A stretch of 64,000 nucleotides of DNA. Origin: Paracoccaceae bacterium. GTDB lineage: Bacteria > Pseudomonadota > Alphaproteobacteria > Rhodobacterales > Rhodobacteraceae. How positions within the stretch are numbered: the stretch's first letter is position 1; each line of letters opens with the position of its first letter. The notes beneath the pieces were generated by a model. It was not told the origin of the DNA. It saw only the letters and a program-made list of their open reading frames with translations, and did no database searches. Both the position numbers and the translations under genes were made by a program. Below, piece by piece: positions 27,956-35,983 of the stretch. Location: contig JABBAP010000054.1 of assembly GCA_018607905.1 (NCBI GenBank), forward strand, positions 1 through 64,000, written 5' to 3'.

Positions 27956-29202
27956 TTGCTCCGCGCGCTTTCAGGGCCAAGCGGATGTTTCGCATGGGGA
28001 TATTCAGCATGCACGTGGTCATGCGAATGATCGTGGTCATGGCTATGATCATGGTCATGACCGTGTTCATGATGATGGTGGTGATGATGATCGTCCAAAT
28101 GCAAGCGACACTCGCCCGTGCACCACGTCGTGCAGAAATTACAATTCTCAACCGTTGCTCCGGGGGCAGACGCACCCTGTCCTTCAACATGATGGTGGTG
28201 GCTTTCCTGAACCGACCCAACCTCGGATTCGAACCCCAGAACCTGGGTGCGATACTTACACAACACACACGTCGGCGGCGGAACATCAGAAAACGCGGCG
28301 TGGCCTTTACCAGCCGCCGCAGCAATTGCCGCGCGTTCTGCAGGTGCAATCGTGCGGGTTTCTTCGCCCTCAATTTCCAGAACCTGCGTGCGATACTGGC
28401 ACGTCCCGCAGTTCGGCACAGGATTCGCGCCCATCTGTTCAGTCACACGCTCCGCGAATGTTTCCAGCACAAATTCGTGGTCGTTCAAATACCCAGCTTT
28501 AACGAAATCAATCGCAGGATATTTCGCGGCGCATTTATCCGTGAACCCATAAATCCGATCAATCAGAATCCCCGTGAACAGGAAATACGGGAACACGATA
28601 ACACGCTTGTATCCCAGCTTCGCCACATGATCCAAACACGGCTCCACCAGCGGGAATGTCACGCCCGAATAGCCAACTTCGGCCCAGCCAAAACCCATAC
28701 CTTCCCACAGCATCCGTGCAATTTTGGACACGTTCGAATTCGCATCAGGATCAGACGCCCCGCGCCCAATTACAACCAGCGCTGTTTCGTGCAGCGGTAA
28801 TTCACCATGTTCCGCATTTGCAGCATCCACAGCTTCTTGAACCCGCGCACCAGCGGCCTTGATCATCTTAGGATCAACGCCCAACTCGCGCCCGTAGGAA
28901 ACTTCGATATCGTGTTTGGCGGCATAAGTGTTCAACACCGTCGGAATATCATTCTTGGAATGCATCGCCGCAAACAACATGCCTGGCACCGCCAAAATCT
29001 TGGTGCAACCTTGCGCACGCAAACTGTCCAATCCATCGCGGATCACAGGGTTTGCAAATTCCAGATACCCGTATTCCACAGGCCAATCAGGCAGTAGCGC
29101 AGGCAACCGTTCGGCCAGAACCGAAAACTGATCCACCGCCGCTTGCGAACGAGATCCATGACCACAAATCATCACACCAATCTTTTCAGCCATATCGATC
29201 AC
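27952..29202 (-). CDS. cbiX: Sirohydrochlorin cobaltochelatase, CbiX type with Cys-rich and His-rich tail
   Basis: 416 residues from GTG 29202 (GTGA overlap with the preceding gene; ATG 29193 is the alternative). Residues 1-265 form two CbiX/CbiK-like domains (ICGHGSRSQAAVDQF; GMLFAAMHSKNDIP; VFPYFLFTGILIDR). The tail has two copies of CxxCxYRTQVL (about 275-285 and 324-334), then CNFCTTWCTGEC, and ends in a His/Asp-rich run of more than 30 residues. Long CbiX proteins are known to carry an Fe-S cluster and a His-rich metal store, so early cobalt insertion is plausible here. Confidence 0.88.
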   Translation of the reverse strand: MIDMAEKIGVMICGHGSRSQAAVDQFSVLAERLPALLPDWPVEYGYLEFANPVIRDGLDSLRAQGCTKILAVPGMLFAAMHSKNDIPTVLNTYAAKHDIEVSYGRELGVDPKMIKAAGARVQEAVDAANAEHGELPLHETALVVIGRGASDPDANSNVSKIARMLWEGMGFGWAEVGYSGVTFPLVEPCLDHVAKLGYKRVIVFPYFLFTGILIDRIYGFTDKCAAKYPAIDFVKAGYLNDHEFVLETFAERVTEQMGANPVPNCGTCQYRTQVLEIEGEETRTIAPAERAAIAAAAGKGHAAFSDVPPPTCVLCKYRTQVLGFESEVGSVQESHHHHVEGQGASAPGATVENCNFCTTWCTGECRLHLDDHHHHHHHEHGHDHDHSHDHDHSHDHVHAEYPHAKHPLGPESARSK

Positions 29203-29420
29203 GCTTCCTGTGCTTCTGGGTCTGCTTCGACCTCGACTTCGGCCTCTGCTTCTTTATCTTTTTTGCCTTTCAGCGCATTCCAACCAGCAACCGCGATTGC
29301 AATGCCAATTGCGCCGGCAGCGATCCGATGATCATGCCCCGCCAATTCGCCTAAATGCCCCACGTGCGCATTTGCGTCGCTTGCTAAAAATAGACCTGCC
29401 AAAAATACCGAAAAACGCAT
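29199..29420 (-). CDS. Small DUF6732-like membrane protein of the cobalamin operon
   Basis: 73 residues from ATG 29420 (GAAAGGGAA upstream); the longer frame from 29477 would run through the leader element. A signal peptide (about 1-18) is followed by HVGHLGELAGHDHR, a His-rich extracytoplasmic stretch, one membrane helix (about 33-49), a basic GKKDK, and an acidic tail. Similar short proteins open cobalamin operons in Rhodobacteraceae. A cobalt-related role is inferred from His content and position only. Confidence 0.75.
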   Translation of the reverse strand: MRFSVFLAGLFLASDANAHVGHLGELAGHDHRIAAGAIGIAIAVAGWNALKGKKDKEAEAEVEVEADPEAQEA

Positions 29421-29731
29421 CGCATTCCCTTTCTCGTTTCCATGACAGAAAGGCCGCCCTGCGCGGGCGCTCATCACGATTTCACATCTGGTTCCCTACT
29501 TGGGTCAACCCTAGGTGAAACACCTCTCCGGCCCCAATGGGGCATCGCTGCACTTCATATAAAGCCGCGCCCCAATCTGCGCAATCCGATTCGCGGCACA
29601 CAAGGGGCTGGAAACGCCACCGCACTCGAAAACCATACATTTCAAAATTTTGGCGCTGTCTAAATTTGGGCTAAATCAAACCATATTTGCAATCTAGAGA
29701 TGAGTGAACAGCCCACATCCAAGAGGCCATC
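29421..29731. other. Divergent leader region of the cobalamin operon and the C13 peptidase gene
   Basis: This 311-base stretch separates two divergent start codons. Its left part (29452-29533) is the cobalamin-riboswitch-like element. A GCCCCAATGGGGC hairpin (29531-29543) abuts it. The right part is AT-rich and must hold both promoters; the peptidase Shine-Dalgarno AAGAGG lies just before 29732. No coding frame was found in it. Confidence 0.6.
29452..29533 (-). ncRNA. Cobalamin-riboswitch-like leader element
   Basis: Read on the minus strand, closing stem GGCCG (29533-29529) pairs with CGGCC (29456-29452). Between them come AGGTG-TTT-CACCT, GGG-TTGA-CCC, then AAGTAGGGAA (GGGAA at 29496-29492), GATGTGAAATC and the CCCGC segment. 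GGGAA, GTGAAAT and CCCGC are hallmark blocks of cobalamin riboswitches, and the gene set downstream is what such switches control. The 3' half of the full-length class, including the B12 box, is missing. At about 82 bases it resembles the short AdoCbl-variant class instead. The Shine-Dalgarno lies about 25 bases further on, so control of translation is likely. Confidence 0.55.
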
Positions 29732-31088
29732 ATGTCCATTAACTCTTTTCCCAAAGCCGTATTTTCCAACTTTATCACATCCCTGCGCACAGCCTTGTTC
29801 CTGCCCATTCACAACCGCCCAGCGTTCTTTGTTACGGCCCCACATTTCCTTGTGGCACTGCTGTTTTCGTTCAGTTGTGCCATGGTACTTTGGGCGTATT
29901 GGCTCTGGCCCGTAGACACATTTTCCATCTATGGCCTCGCAAGCTACCTCGGGCGCTCCGCTTGGTTTTACTTTTGGATCGCGGCAATCCTCTCGGTTTT
30001 TGGGCTTTCAAACCGCTTCTCTCGCTTGGCCATCACGCTTTGCTACGCAACACCACTCGGCTTGTTGGCTGGCGTCATCATGACCTCTGCATTTCAAATG
30101 GGCTACATTCCGTCATCGCTCTGGATCGTCGCGATATACGGCGCGAGCTATCTGTTCTACGCCACATCAATCAGCAGGGTCATTTGGGCCAGTGCCAACG
30201 CCGCCCGCTGGAAAGCCATTCCGATTGCAGGCCTTGTGATCGCCGCCAGCATTACTGGCTCTTTTGTTGCCGATAACGCGCCTTTGTTCGAAAAAAACTA
30301 TGAGCAAACCGCATCAAATGAGGTCGAAGACACCTACAAACCCGTCTCAGCAGAGGCGATCTATTACGCCCAAAGCAGCCTAATGGCTGGCGAAACGGCC
30401 CAGCTGCACACTCAAACCAAAGGCGTGCGTGACACTTACGCAATCCTGGGGGCTGGCTACGCAGAACAAAGCGTTTTCCTAAGCGAAGTCACCGCCGTAA
30501 AACAGTTGTTTGCCGATACTTACGGCGCAAACAGCTCGACAATTACGCTCGCCAACAGTCGCCCACATCCAACGCAACACCCTTTGTTGAACCCTATTAA
30601 CTTGCGAAATGCTGTTGATACCGCTGCACAGAAAATGGATCTAGAAGAAGACACGCTTGTTCTGTTCCTAACGTCGCACGGCTCCCCCAGAACGGATTGC
30701 CGCCTCTTTTTACGAGCTGAACCCCTCACCAATCTCCTCATTTGAATTGGCTGACATTCTAGATACGTCAGGTGCGAAAAACATCGTCGTGGTTTTGTCG
30801 GCCTGCTACGCTGGCTCCTTTATCGACGATATCGAAGGCGAAGGGCGCACAATCATCACAGCCGCCGCCGCAGATCGCACCTCCTTTGGCTGTGCCGACG
30901 GTCGCGATTGGACATACTTTGGCCGCGCTTTCTTTGACGAAGCATTCCGCAAAACAGGTGATTTTGCAGACAGCTTTGAAATTGCCAAAACCTTGGTTCA
31001 CGAATGGGAAACCGAAGGCGGACAGACACCGTCCTTGCCCCAAATCTCTATCAACGGCCAACGTGCGCAGCAAACCGCGTCTCGTTAA
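29732..31088 (+). pseudogene. Peptidase C13 (legumain-like) membrane protein, frameshifted
   Basis: Two frames make one gene. The first (29732-30745) has about five N-terminal membrane helices and ends shortly after the catalytic-His motif LFLTSHGS. The second, in the +1 frame and ending at 31088, carries the catalytic-Cys motif VVVLSACYAGSF. Removing one base near 30685-30700 restores a continuous protein of about 451 residues, reading IAASFYELNPSP into ELADIL as in intact family members. The rest of both halves is well preserved, so the lesion is recent or a sequence error. The family is a caspase-like cysteine peptidase fold of unknown bacterial role. A strong terminator follows. Confidence 0.8.
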
Positions 31089-31095
31089 CCCAACA

Positions 31096-31131
31096 AAAAG
31101 CCCGCTGTGAACCAAATCACAGCGGGCTTTT
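31096..31131. terminator. Bidirectional rho-independent terminator
   Basis: AAAAGCCCGCTGTGA, loop ACCAAA, TCACAGCGGGCTTTT: a 15-base-pair stem flanked by A and T runs, between the convergent C13 peptidase and MBL hydrolase genes. It can stop transcription from both sides. Confidence 0.93.
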
Positions 31132-31150
31132 CAATTTTCAGAATACCAGT

Positions 31151-31924
31151 TTAGCCGTACCAATCGCCCAGCTTTACCTCCACCGCATCGCCGATCAGTT
31201 TCGCAAACGCCGCAGGGTCTTGGGTGCCGCCATCTTTGCCACGGTAATGATACGGATACACATAGGTCGGCTTAAACTCCGCCACCGCAGAGGCCGCCGC
31301 TTCCACGTCCATCGTAAACGGCAGATTCATGCACACAAACGCCAGATCAATGTCCTTTAGCGCGCGCATTTCAGGGATATCTTCCGTGTCCCCAGACAGG
31401 TAAATCTGAAACCCATCCATGTTCAAAACATAGCCGTTGTCGCGCCCTTTTGGATGAAATTTTTCACGCCCCGCAGTGGTGTTATAGGCCGGGATTGCAT
31501 GCACACCGATGCCATTCCATTCCCCCGCATCGCCATTGCCCAAAGATGTCGCCTTCGCTTTCATATCGTCCGATAATTTCTCCATCACTTCTGGGTTCAC
31601 CATCATCACGGTGTTTTCACCGACAATTGCCACCAGCGTATCCGCGTTAAAATGATCCCCATGATGATGCGTGATCAACACCAGATCAGCCGCTGGCAAT
31701 TCCGCATATTTCTCGCCGCCACCTACGGGATCAACGTAAATCACACCCTTGGGTGTTTTCAAAACAACCGAAGCATGGGCCACGGGATGCACAGACAACG
31801 TGCCACCTGGAACTGCAAACTCATGGGCCGCGTGCGCCGCACCGTTCACCGCAAACGGCAGCATCACAACACCGCCGCTAAACGCCACGCCCGTTTTCAA
31901 AAAATTCCGTCTCGAATGTTTCAT
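31151..31924 (-). CDS. MBL-fold metallo-hydrolase, Tat-exported
   Basis: 257 residues from ATG 31924, which has GGAGG six bases upstream. Tat signal SRRNFLKTG at residues 4-12 followed by a hydrophobic stretch and an AHA cleavage site, so a periplasmic location is likely. The metallo-beta-lactamase motif THHHGDH is intact, as are later Asp and His ligands (LSGDTED; YPYHYRG). It resembles the broad group of lactonase-like MBL hydrolases; no substrate can be assigned. Confidence 0.85.
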   Translation of the reverse strand: MKHSRRNFLKTGVAFSGGVVMLPFAVNGAAHAAHEFAVPGGTLSVHPVAHASVVLKTPKGVIYVDPVGGGEKYAELPAADLVLITHHHGDHFNADTLVAIVGENTVMMVNPEVMEKLSDDMKAKATSLGNGDAGEWNGIGVHAIPAYNTTAGREKFHPKGRDNGYVLNMDGFQIYLSGDTEDIPEMRALKDIDLAFVCMNLPFTMDVEAAASAVAEFKPTYVYPYHYRGKDGGTQDPAAFAKLIGDAVEVKLGDWYG

Positions 31925-32081
31925 CTTTTCCTCCAAAGTTTTTTGCTTCCCCAAAAGGATAGCCCAGACCTTCACGTTTTCAACTGTTCGACTGTGCGCA
32001 ACACTACAAACGGCATCTGCCCGCTGACGAACACGCGCAAGCCTGCTATCACATCTTCAAACAAGATTAGGAGACATCGAA

Positions 32082-33056
32082 ATGGGCAGACTTATCGACG
32101 GCCAATGGTCAACCGAATGGTACGACACAAAATCCTCGGGTGGGAAATTTGTGCGCCAAGACGCCAGCTTTCGCAATTGGATCACGCACGACGGGTCCGC
32201 TGGCCCAACTGGCATCGACGGGTACAAGGCAGAAAGCGGCCGCTACCACCTTTACGTCTCGCTCGCCTGCCCGTGGGCACACCGCGCACTGATTTTTCGC
32301 CAACTCAAAGACCTCAGCAATCACATCAGCGTCGATGTCGTCCACCCCGACATGATGGACCAAGGCTGGACGTTTGAAACAGACGACGGCCCCGCACAAG
32401 GCGACTCCCTGTTTGGCGCGACGCACGCCTATCAGATTTATCAAAAAGCAGACCCAACCGTCACCACCCGCGTGACTGTGCCAATCCTGTGGGATAAGAA
32501 AACGGGCAGCATCGTGTCCAACGAATCCTCAGAAATCATCCGCATGTTCAACACAGCCTTTGACGGGCTGACAGGCAACACCACGGATTATTGGCCCGCA
32601 GAAATGCGCGACGACATCGAAGTCGTGAACGAACGTATCTACCATACCTTCAACAACGGTGTTTACAAATCGGGTTTCGCCACCTCGCAAGCCGCGTATA
32701 CCGATGCCGTCACCACCTTGTTTGACACGATGGATTGGCTCGAAAACCGCCTGTCCGAAAATCGTTACCTGATGGGCGACACCTTAACCGAGGCTGATTG
32801 GCGTCTGTTCACCACTCTTGTGCGCTTTGATCCCGTCTATCATCTGCATTTTAAATGCAATCGATCGCGCGTTGTCGATATGCCCAACCTGTGGGGCTTT
32901 ACCCGCGAATTGTACCAGATGGTTGGCATCGCCGAGACCTGCGATTTCAACCACATCGTGCGCCATTACCACTACAGCCACGACAGCATTAACCCCCATC
33001 GCATCATCCCGATAAACCCTGCGATTGATTGGATGGCCCCCCATAATCGAGGCTAA
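32082..33056 (+). CDS. Glutathionyl-hydroquinone reductase (GST Xi class, YqjG/EcM4-like)
   Basis: 324 residues, the usual length. The CPWAHR motif with catalytic Cys63 and the C-terminal GST helical domain (LTEADWRLFTTLVRFDPVYHLHFKCN) are characteristic. These enzymes reduce glutathionyl-hydroquinones, releasing hydroquinone and glutathione disulfide, and deal with quinone stress. The gene stands alone, with AGGAG upstream. Confidence 0.92.
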   Translation: MGRLIDGQWSTEWYDTKSSGGKFVRQDASFRNWITHDGSAGPTGIDGYKAESGRYHLYVSLACPWAHRALIFRQLKDLSNHISVDVVHPDMMDQGWTFETDDGPAQGDSLFGATHAYQIYQKADPTVTTRVTVPILWDKKTGSIVSNESSEIIRMFNTAFDGLTGNTTDYWPAEMRDDIEVVNERIYHTFNNGVYKSGFATSQAAYTDAVTTLFDTMDWLENRLSENRYLMGDTLTEADWRLFTTLVRFDPVYHLHFKCNRSRVVDMPNLWGFTRELYQMVGIAETCDFNHIVRHYHYSHDSINPHRIIPINPAIDWMAPHNRG

Positions 33057-33079
33057 TATCTGTTAACCATTAGCGGCAT

Positions 33080-33457
33080 TTATGCGATTTCTTGTTTGCC
33101 GTTTCGGCCATAATGCTCGACCAGCGCCGCCAAATCATCTGGCTTAATGGGGCTGTGTAGATATCCACGCGCATTCGGGATCAGCTCAAAAATTGACCCA
33201 TCCGAAAAGAAGCTGTTTGCGGTAACAATAATGATTGCCACATCAGGATTGCGATAGGTCGCAAAATCACTGATCGCCAAAACGCTAGCGTCTTTTGTGG
33301 TGATATCCAACACGAGCACGTCAAACGCCACAAATCGCAACCTGTCGATTGCTTCCTTTTCGGTGGGTGCAAGAATAACGTCGTTGCCCAGCCGTTCAAG
33401 ATGCCTGGTCCACAACGCCCCAAGGTCGGCATCGGATTCAATGACCAAAACCTTCAT
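33080..33457 (-). CDS. Single-domain response regulator (CheY-like receiver)
   Basis: 125 residues, receiver domain only. Phosphoacceptor Asp51, Thr79 and Lys105 are in place; the acidic pair reads E7-S8-D9. No output domain or cognate kinase is nearby. The start is preceded by GAGGAGAG. A perfect CtrA-type TTAA-N7-TTAAC site lies 44 bases upstream, overlapping a plausible -35, so the gene probably belongs to the CtrA network. Confidence 0.9.
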   Translation of the reverse strand: MKVLVIESDADLGALWTRHLERLGNDVILAPTEKEAIDRLRFVAFDVLVLDITTKDASVLAISDFATYRNPDVAIIIVTANSFFSDGSIFELIPNARGYLHSPIKPDDLAALVEHYGRNGKQEIA

Positions 33458-33500
33458 AAACTGCTCTCCTCATCCCGCGCCAATACCTCTGCCCAAATTA

Positions 33501-33516
33501 TTAACAAACTCTTAAC
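33501..33516. promoter_or_regulatory. CtrA-type box TTAA-N7-TTAAC
   Basis: TTAACAAACTCTTAAC (33501-33516) matches the full alphaproteobacterial CtrA consensus. It lies between the divergent response-regulator and DUF1636 genes. On the minus strand its TTGTTA could serve as -35, with TATTGG 16 bases further. Confidence 0.6.
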
Positions 33517-33597
33517 AACTTTGCTGCCGCGCATTAACAATTGCGTTATTCTTTATTTGATGTTGAAACGAGCGAAATTCTGCTGAAAGAAATCCCA

Positions 33598-33972
33598 ATG
33601 ACCACAACAATCACAATCTGCGACACCTGCAAACTCGAAGGCTGGGATGTTGAAAAACAACCCCAAACTGACGGCGAACGCTTGGCCATCGAAATCGAAG
33701 CCGCCGCGCAAGGCGTTGATGGTGTAAAAACCCGCCGCCATTCGTGTTTGATGGGCTGTTCGCACGGCTGCAACATCGCCATCCAAGCCGAGGGCAAACT
33801 CACCTACGTCATGGGCCGTTTTGAACCGGGATCAGACGCTGCAGAAGGCATCGTTGAATACGCGGGCAAACACGCCGCGTCTGAAATGGGCCAAGTCCCG
33901 TTTCGCGAATGGCCAAAGGCCGTAAAAGGTCATTTTGTTTCGCGCATCCCGACCCTGCCCAGCGCCGAATGA
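33598..33972 (+). CDS. DUF1636 metal-binding-type protein, cobalamin-associated
   Basis: 124 residues from ATG 33598. A thioredoxin-like ferredoxin fold is suggested by CDTCKLEG near the start and HSCLMGCSHGCNIAIQ in the middle: five cysteines and a His. DUF1636 genes typically sit in cobalamin clusters; here the stop overlaps the cobC start as ATGA. A role in cobalt or Fe-S handling is inference from Cys pattern and context. Confidence 0.85.
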   Translation: MTTTITICDTCKLEGWDVEKQPQTDGERLAIEIEAAAQGVDGVKTRRHSCLMGCSHGCNIAIQAEGKLTYVMGRFEPGSDAAEGIVEYAGKHAASEMGQVPFREWPKAVKGHFVSRIPTLPSAE

Positions 33973-34949
33973 ACACGTCTTCCGCCCCTCTGAATACTGG
34001 CCCAAACACGCGGGATCATGGGGGCGGTTTGGACGCTGCAATTGCACGCTTTGGCGGTGATCGCGCCGATTGGATTGACCTGTCCACAGGTATCAATCCC
34101 ACGTCCTACCCCTTGCCGGCAATTCCAGATCGGTTTTGGCAGGCGCTGCCTGACAGCGGCGATCAAGCTGCGCTAAAATCCGCCGCGCGCGCCTTTTGGA
34201 GCATCCCAGACACCGCCGATATCGCCGCTGCCTCTGGTGTCTCCGCGCTTATCGCGGCACTACCACGCCTCGCGCCCGCCGCGCAGGTCGGCATCGCACA
34301 GCCAACCTACAACGAACACGCCGCCAGCTTTGCGGCCTTCGGCTGGGCCGTTCAAACAGATACAGCGGCCACAAACGTCTACGTGCATCCCAACAACCCA
34401 GATGGCCGCCTTTGGCCGCTGGAAACCATCCGCGAAAACCACAAAACCCTGACGATCATAGACGAGAGTTTTTGCGACACCACACCCGATCAATCCCACA
34501 TCCACCTCGCCTCTGAACGTGGCTTTATCATCCTCAAGGGCCTCGGAAAGTTCTGGGGCCTCGCTGGCCTGCGCCTTGGCTTTGCAGTGGCGCATCCCGA
34601 AACAATCGCACAGCTGGAACAAATGCTCGGCCCGTGGGCAATTTCTGGCCCCGCCCAGCACGTCGGCGCAACCGCCCTTTCGGATGCCAAATGGGCCACA
34701 GAAATGCGCGCGTCACTCACCAGCGACGCCGCCCGCCTCGATCAAATCATGGCCACCGCTGGCGCAACCAATCCCTGCGGCACCACCCTGTTTCGCACCT
34801 ACCATGTGGCAAACGCGCAAGCATGGTTCGAAAAACTGGCGCACAATCATATCCTTTCAAGGATTTTCCCCTATTCAGACACAATGATCCGTTTGGGATT
34901 GCCCAGATTAACCGACCAATGGTCGCGCCTGCAACAGGTTTTGGAGTAA
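33969..34949 (+). CDS. cobC: Threonine-phosphate decarboxylase CobC (PLP)
   Basis: 326 residues from ATG 33969 (ATGA overlap). A fold-type I aminotransferase with the CobC opening RDHGGGLDAAIARFGG, the IDLSTGINP segment, and the PLP lysine in ILKGLGKFWGLAGLRLG. It makes (R)-1-amino-2-propanol phosphate for the nucleotide-loop arm of cobalamin. The enteric name for this activity is CobD. Confidence 0.92.
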   Translation: MNTSSAPLNTGPNTRDHGGGLDAAIARFGGDRADWIDLSTGINPTSYPLPAIPDRFWQALPDSGDQAALKSAARAFWSIPDTADIAAASGVSALIAALPRLAPAAQVGIAQPTYNEHAASFAAFGWAVQTDTAATNVYVHPNNPDGRLWPLETIRENHKTLTIIDESFCDTTPDQSHIHLASERGFIILKGLGKFWGLAGLRLGFAVAHPETIAQLEQMLGPWAISGPAQHVGATALSDAKWATEMRASLTSDAARLDQIMATAGATNPCGTTLFRTYHVANAQAWFEKLAHNHILSRIFPYSDTMIRLGLPRLTDQWSRLQQVLE

Positions 34950-35906
34950 ATGATGAGCGTTTTCTTTATGGTGCTACTGGCCCTCGTGCTTGATTTTTTC
35001 ATCGGCGAACCAGAGAAGCTGTGGGACCGTTACCCCCATCCCGCAACCCTGATGGGCCGCGTCGTCAACTGGCTCGATGAAACCTTGAACAAGGGCAATC
35101 AACGCAAAATCAAGGGCTTTGTCGCGGTCGGCGCAATGATAATCATCGCTTTCATTCCCGGCCTCATCCTCGAAAAACTCAACAACTTCAACTTCTTCGG
35201 CTTTGGCACCTTTATCAACATCATCGAAATCTTGATCGCCGCCGTCCTGATCGCCCATCGCAGCCTGATTGATCACGTCCGCGACGTGGCCTCGGCGCTG
35301 CAATCTGGCCTCCCCCAAGGGCGCAACGCCGTTTCCATGATCGTTGGCCGTGACACAGGCGCAATGAGCGAAACAGACGTGTCGCGCGCCGCCATCGAGA
35401 GTGCCGCTGAAAACTTCTCTGACGGGGTTGTCGCACCCGTGTTCTGGTTCCTGATCCTCGGCATTCCGGGCATCCTGATCTACAAAATGATCAACACCGC
35501 AGACAGCATGATCGGCTATCAAAACGATGAATACGCCGAATTTGGCTTCGCCGCCGCGAAACTAGATGATCTACTAAATTGGCTACCCGCCCGCATTTCA
35601 GCCATCCTAATTTGCGGCGTGCATTTTGATCGTGTCGCCCTTGATGTGGTGTTTGAAGACGCCGATTTGCACCGCTCCCCGAACGCAGGCTGGCCCGAAA
35701 GCGCGATGGCTGGCGTCTTGGACGTCGCCCTCGCAGGCCCACGCAGTTACGACGGACAAATGAGCGATGATCTGTTCGTAAATTCACGCGGCAAACGCGA
35801 CCTCGCCGCCCAAGACATCACCGACAGCGTTAAGGCGCTGAACCGCAGCTGGTACGGCCTTGCTGGCTTTTTCGCGCTCCTCACGCTCATTTTCTGGATA
35901 CTTTGA
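34950..35906 (+). CDS. cbiB: Adenosylcobinamide-phosphate synthase CbiB
   Basis: 318 residues, directly after the cobC stop (a second ATG follows at 34953). Membrane protein with the family motifs DFFIGEPEKLWDRYPHP, ESAAENFSDGVVAP and NTADSMIGY. It attaches aminopropanol (phosphate) to adenosylcobyric acid. In alphaproteobacterial nomenclature it is also called CobD. Confidence 0.94.
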   Translation: MMSVFFMVLLALVLDFFIGEPEKLWDRYPHPATLMGRVVNWLDETLNKGNQRKIKGFVAVGAMIIIAFIPGLILEKLNNFNFFGFGTFINIIEILIAAVLIAHRSLIDHVRDVASALQSGLPQGRNAVSMIVGRDTGAMSETDVSRAAIESAAENFSDGVVAPVFWFLILGIPGILIYKMINTADSMIGYQNDEYAEFGFAAAKLDDLLNWLPARISAILICGVHFDRVALDVVFEDADLHRSPNAGWPESAMAGVLDVALAGPRSYDGQMSDDLFVNSRGKRDLAAQDITDSVKALNRSWYGLAGFFALLTLIFWIL

Positions 35907-35946
35907 TCAAATCGCCGTCAGGGTGGTTGAAAACTATGTCCGCTTA

Positions 35947-35960
35947 CGTTATCGCTAACG
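35947..35960. promoter_or_regulatory. LacI-type operator upstream of gap
   Basis: CGTTATCGCTAACG, a palindrome of GTTA and TAAC around a central CG. The pattern GTTA-NCGN-TAAC is that reported for CceR, a LacI-family regulator of central carbon metabolism in Rhodobacterales. It lies 23 bases before the gap start codon. Confidence 0.5.
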
Positions 35961-35983
35961 CAACTCAGTAAAAGGATATCCCC

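Noticed and set aside
30735-30750. Programmed +1 frameshift at ATT TGA in the C13 peptidase, as in prfB
   Set aside because: No upstream Shine-Dalgarno-like stimulator, and the +1 frame already matches family sequence about 50 bases before the stop, so the shift lies earlier.
33063-33070. TTAACCAT as a CtrA half-site
   Set aside because: It lies between the 3' ends of two convergent genes, with no promoter to act on.
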